Below, piece by piece: positions 63,355 to 64,000 of a DNA stretch of 64,000 nucleotides. How positions within the stretch are numbered: the stretch's first letter is position 1; every line of letters starts with the position of its first letter. Made by a program: the position numbers and the translations under genes. Under the pieces are notes generated by a model. That model worked only from the letters and a program-made list of their open reading frames with translations, did no database searches and was not told the origin of the DNA. Source of the stretch: Leptolinea sp. UBA5203 (lineage in GTDB: Bacteria; Chloroflexota; Anaerolineae; Anaerolineales; Anaerolineaceae); contig DHVR01000034.1 in assembly GCA_002412765.1 (NCBI GenBank), positions 11,650-75,649 of the forward strand. Direction: 5' to 3'.

Positions 63355-63397
63355 GAAACAAAAACACGCTGCTTTCACAATTCAAGCAGCGTGTTTT
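63355..63397 (-). terminator. Terminator of the sigma factor gene
   Basis: 14-bp perfect stem AAAACACGCTGCTT / AAGCAGCGTGTTTT with 9-nt loop, then TTTTTGTTT on the minus strand; 12 bp past the rpoD stop. Confidence 0.9.
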
Positions 63398-63409
63398 ATT
63401 AGGTTTAGC

Positions 63410-64000
63410 TTATGTAAGGTAATCGCGCAGATGTCTGCTGCGGGTTGGATGACGTAATTTTCTCAAGGCCTTGGCCTCAATCTGACGAATCCGTTCCCGA
63501 GTGACATTAAAATATCGGCTGACTTCTTCCAGCGTATGATCCTTGCCGTCGATCAAGCCAAAGCGCAGTTCCAACACCTGTCGCTCCCGTTCGGATAGGG
63601 CTGCCAACGCGGTTTGTACCTGTTCGCGCAGCATTTCACGAGCAGCAGCATCCATCGGCTCCAGGGCATCTTCATCTTCGATAAAGTCGCCCAACTGACT
63701 GCTGTCTTCATCCCCAACAGGCCGCTCCAAAGAAACAGGTTCCTCAGCGGATTGCAAAATCCGTTGGACTTTGGCGGCTGCCCAAATCCAACGCCGCTGC
63801 AATTCTGCATCCAGCGGGTTGTTCTTTTGCTTAGCTTCCTTGATGGCTTTCATGTCTTCTTCAGACAACATGCCGGATTCCAGGGTCAATTCTTCGTGGG
63901 TTGGGTCCCGACCCAATACCTGAACCATCGAGCGCTGGGTTCGTAACAAGCGGGTAATGGCCTCAAACAGGTGGACAGGGATGCGGATGGTGCGGGCCTG
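63410..64000 (-). CDS. rpoD: Primary sigma factor RpoD/SigA (partial, C-terminal 196 aa)
   Basis: The frame continues past the right edge (codons QARTIRIPVHLFEAITRLL at the edge), so the N-terminal two-thirds is missing. It contains the end of region 2/3.0 (ARTIRIPVHLFEAI), region 3 (LGRDPTHEELTLESGM, QRILQSAEEPVSLERPVGDE), region 4.1 (ALSERERQVLELRFGL) and the region 4.2 helix-turn-helix (HTLEEVSRYFNVTRERIRQ, then EAKALRKLRHPTRSRHL). The acidic stretch EDEDALEPMD is normal. Directs RNA polymerase to -35/-10 promoters. A strong terminator follows. Confidence 0.95.
   Translation of the reverse strand, partial: QARTIRIPVHLFEAITRLLRTQRSMVQVLGRDPTHEELTLESGMLSEEDMKAIKEAKQKNNPLDAELQRRWIWAAAKVQRILQSAEEPVSLERPVGDEDSSQLGDFIEDEDALEPMDAAAREMLREQVQTALAALSERERQVLELRFGLIDGKDHTLEEVSRYFNVTRERIRQIEAKALRKLRHPTRSRHLRDYLT

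Larger units (their letters stand above)
62940..63409. other. Intergenic region between rpoD and nuoA
   Basis: 470 bp holding the nuo promoter, a GC-rich hairpin (63218-63255), a diverged 45-bp direct repeat (63077-63121 and 63309-63353, roughly three-quarters identical), and the rpoD terminator. No ORF or RNA gene recognised. Confidence 0.6.

Overview
The window looks like a chromosomal segment of a member of the Chloroflexota, probably class Anaerolineae. This rests on gene content: a complete 14-gene complex I operon, bactofilin, a type I-type prolyl-tRNA synthetase, secreted proteins with Thr/Pro 'TPTP' linkers and c-di-GMP signalling. I could not test it by a database search. Two halves are clearly different.

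Left part, about 1-26.3 kb: AT-rich accessory DNA, probably a genomic island. It opens with a minus-strand defence-type operon (McrB-like AAA+ GTPase, McrC nuclease, PLD/SNF2-type helicase running off the left edge). Next come a PAS-GAF-GGDEF diguanylate cyclase preceded by a type I c-di-GMP riboswitch, a solitary tyrosine recombinase, and a ParE/Phd-type toxin-antitoxin pair. An unusual three-gene operon (11.8-13.8 kb) follows; its middle gene is strikingly similar to Rubisco activase although no Rubisco gene is present. Beyond it lie two large lipoproteins, a beta-propeller protein behind a second c-di-GMP-I riboswitch plus terminator, two tandem paralogous helical-repeat proteins, and a pair of zinc-ribbon membrane proteins. 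The island ends with a membrane/winged-helix protein, a second tyrosine recombinase, and a truncated tRNA-Lys(CTT) 5' half surrounded by short direct repeats, which marks the probable island boundary.

Middle part, 26.4-48.4 kb: core-like, more GC-rich housekeeping genes. These include adenosine deaminase, a membrane-bound multi-PAS diguanylate cyclase, an ArsB/NhaD-type permease, a CBS protein, a PhzF-like isomerase, rubrerythrin, a sugar-nucleotide epimerase, 3-methyladenine glycosylase, bactofilin, prolyl-tRNA synthetase, a DegT-type aminotransferase, an unusual DUF92-PEBP fusion, a YcgN-like Fe-S protein and several membrane or secreted proteins. Small palindromic repeat elements lie in the gaps.

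Right part, 48.6-62.9 kb: nuoA to nuoN in canonical order on the minus strand, with short gaps or start/stop overlaps and a promoter and terminator at its ends. It encodes a complete proton-pumping NADH:quinone oxidoreductase. The 3' end of the primary sigma factor gene (regions 3-4) enters from the right edge.

The most interesting items are the Rubisco-activase-like AAA+ operon, possibly paired with a HORMA-like protein, the two c-di-GMP riboswitches, the tRNA-Lys island boundary, the tandem repeat-protein paralogs and the DUF92-PEBP fusion.
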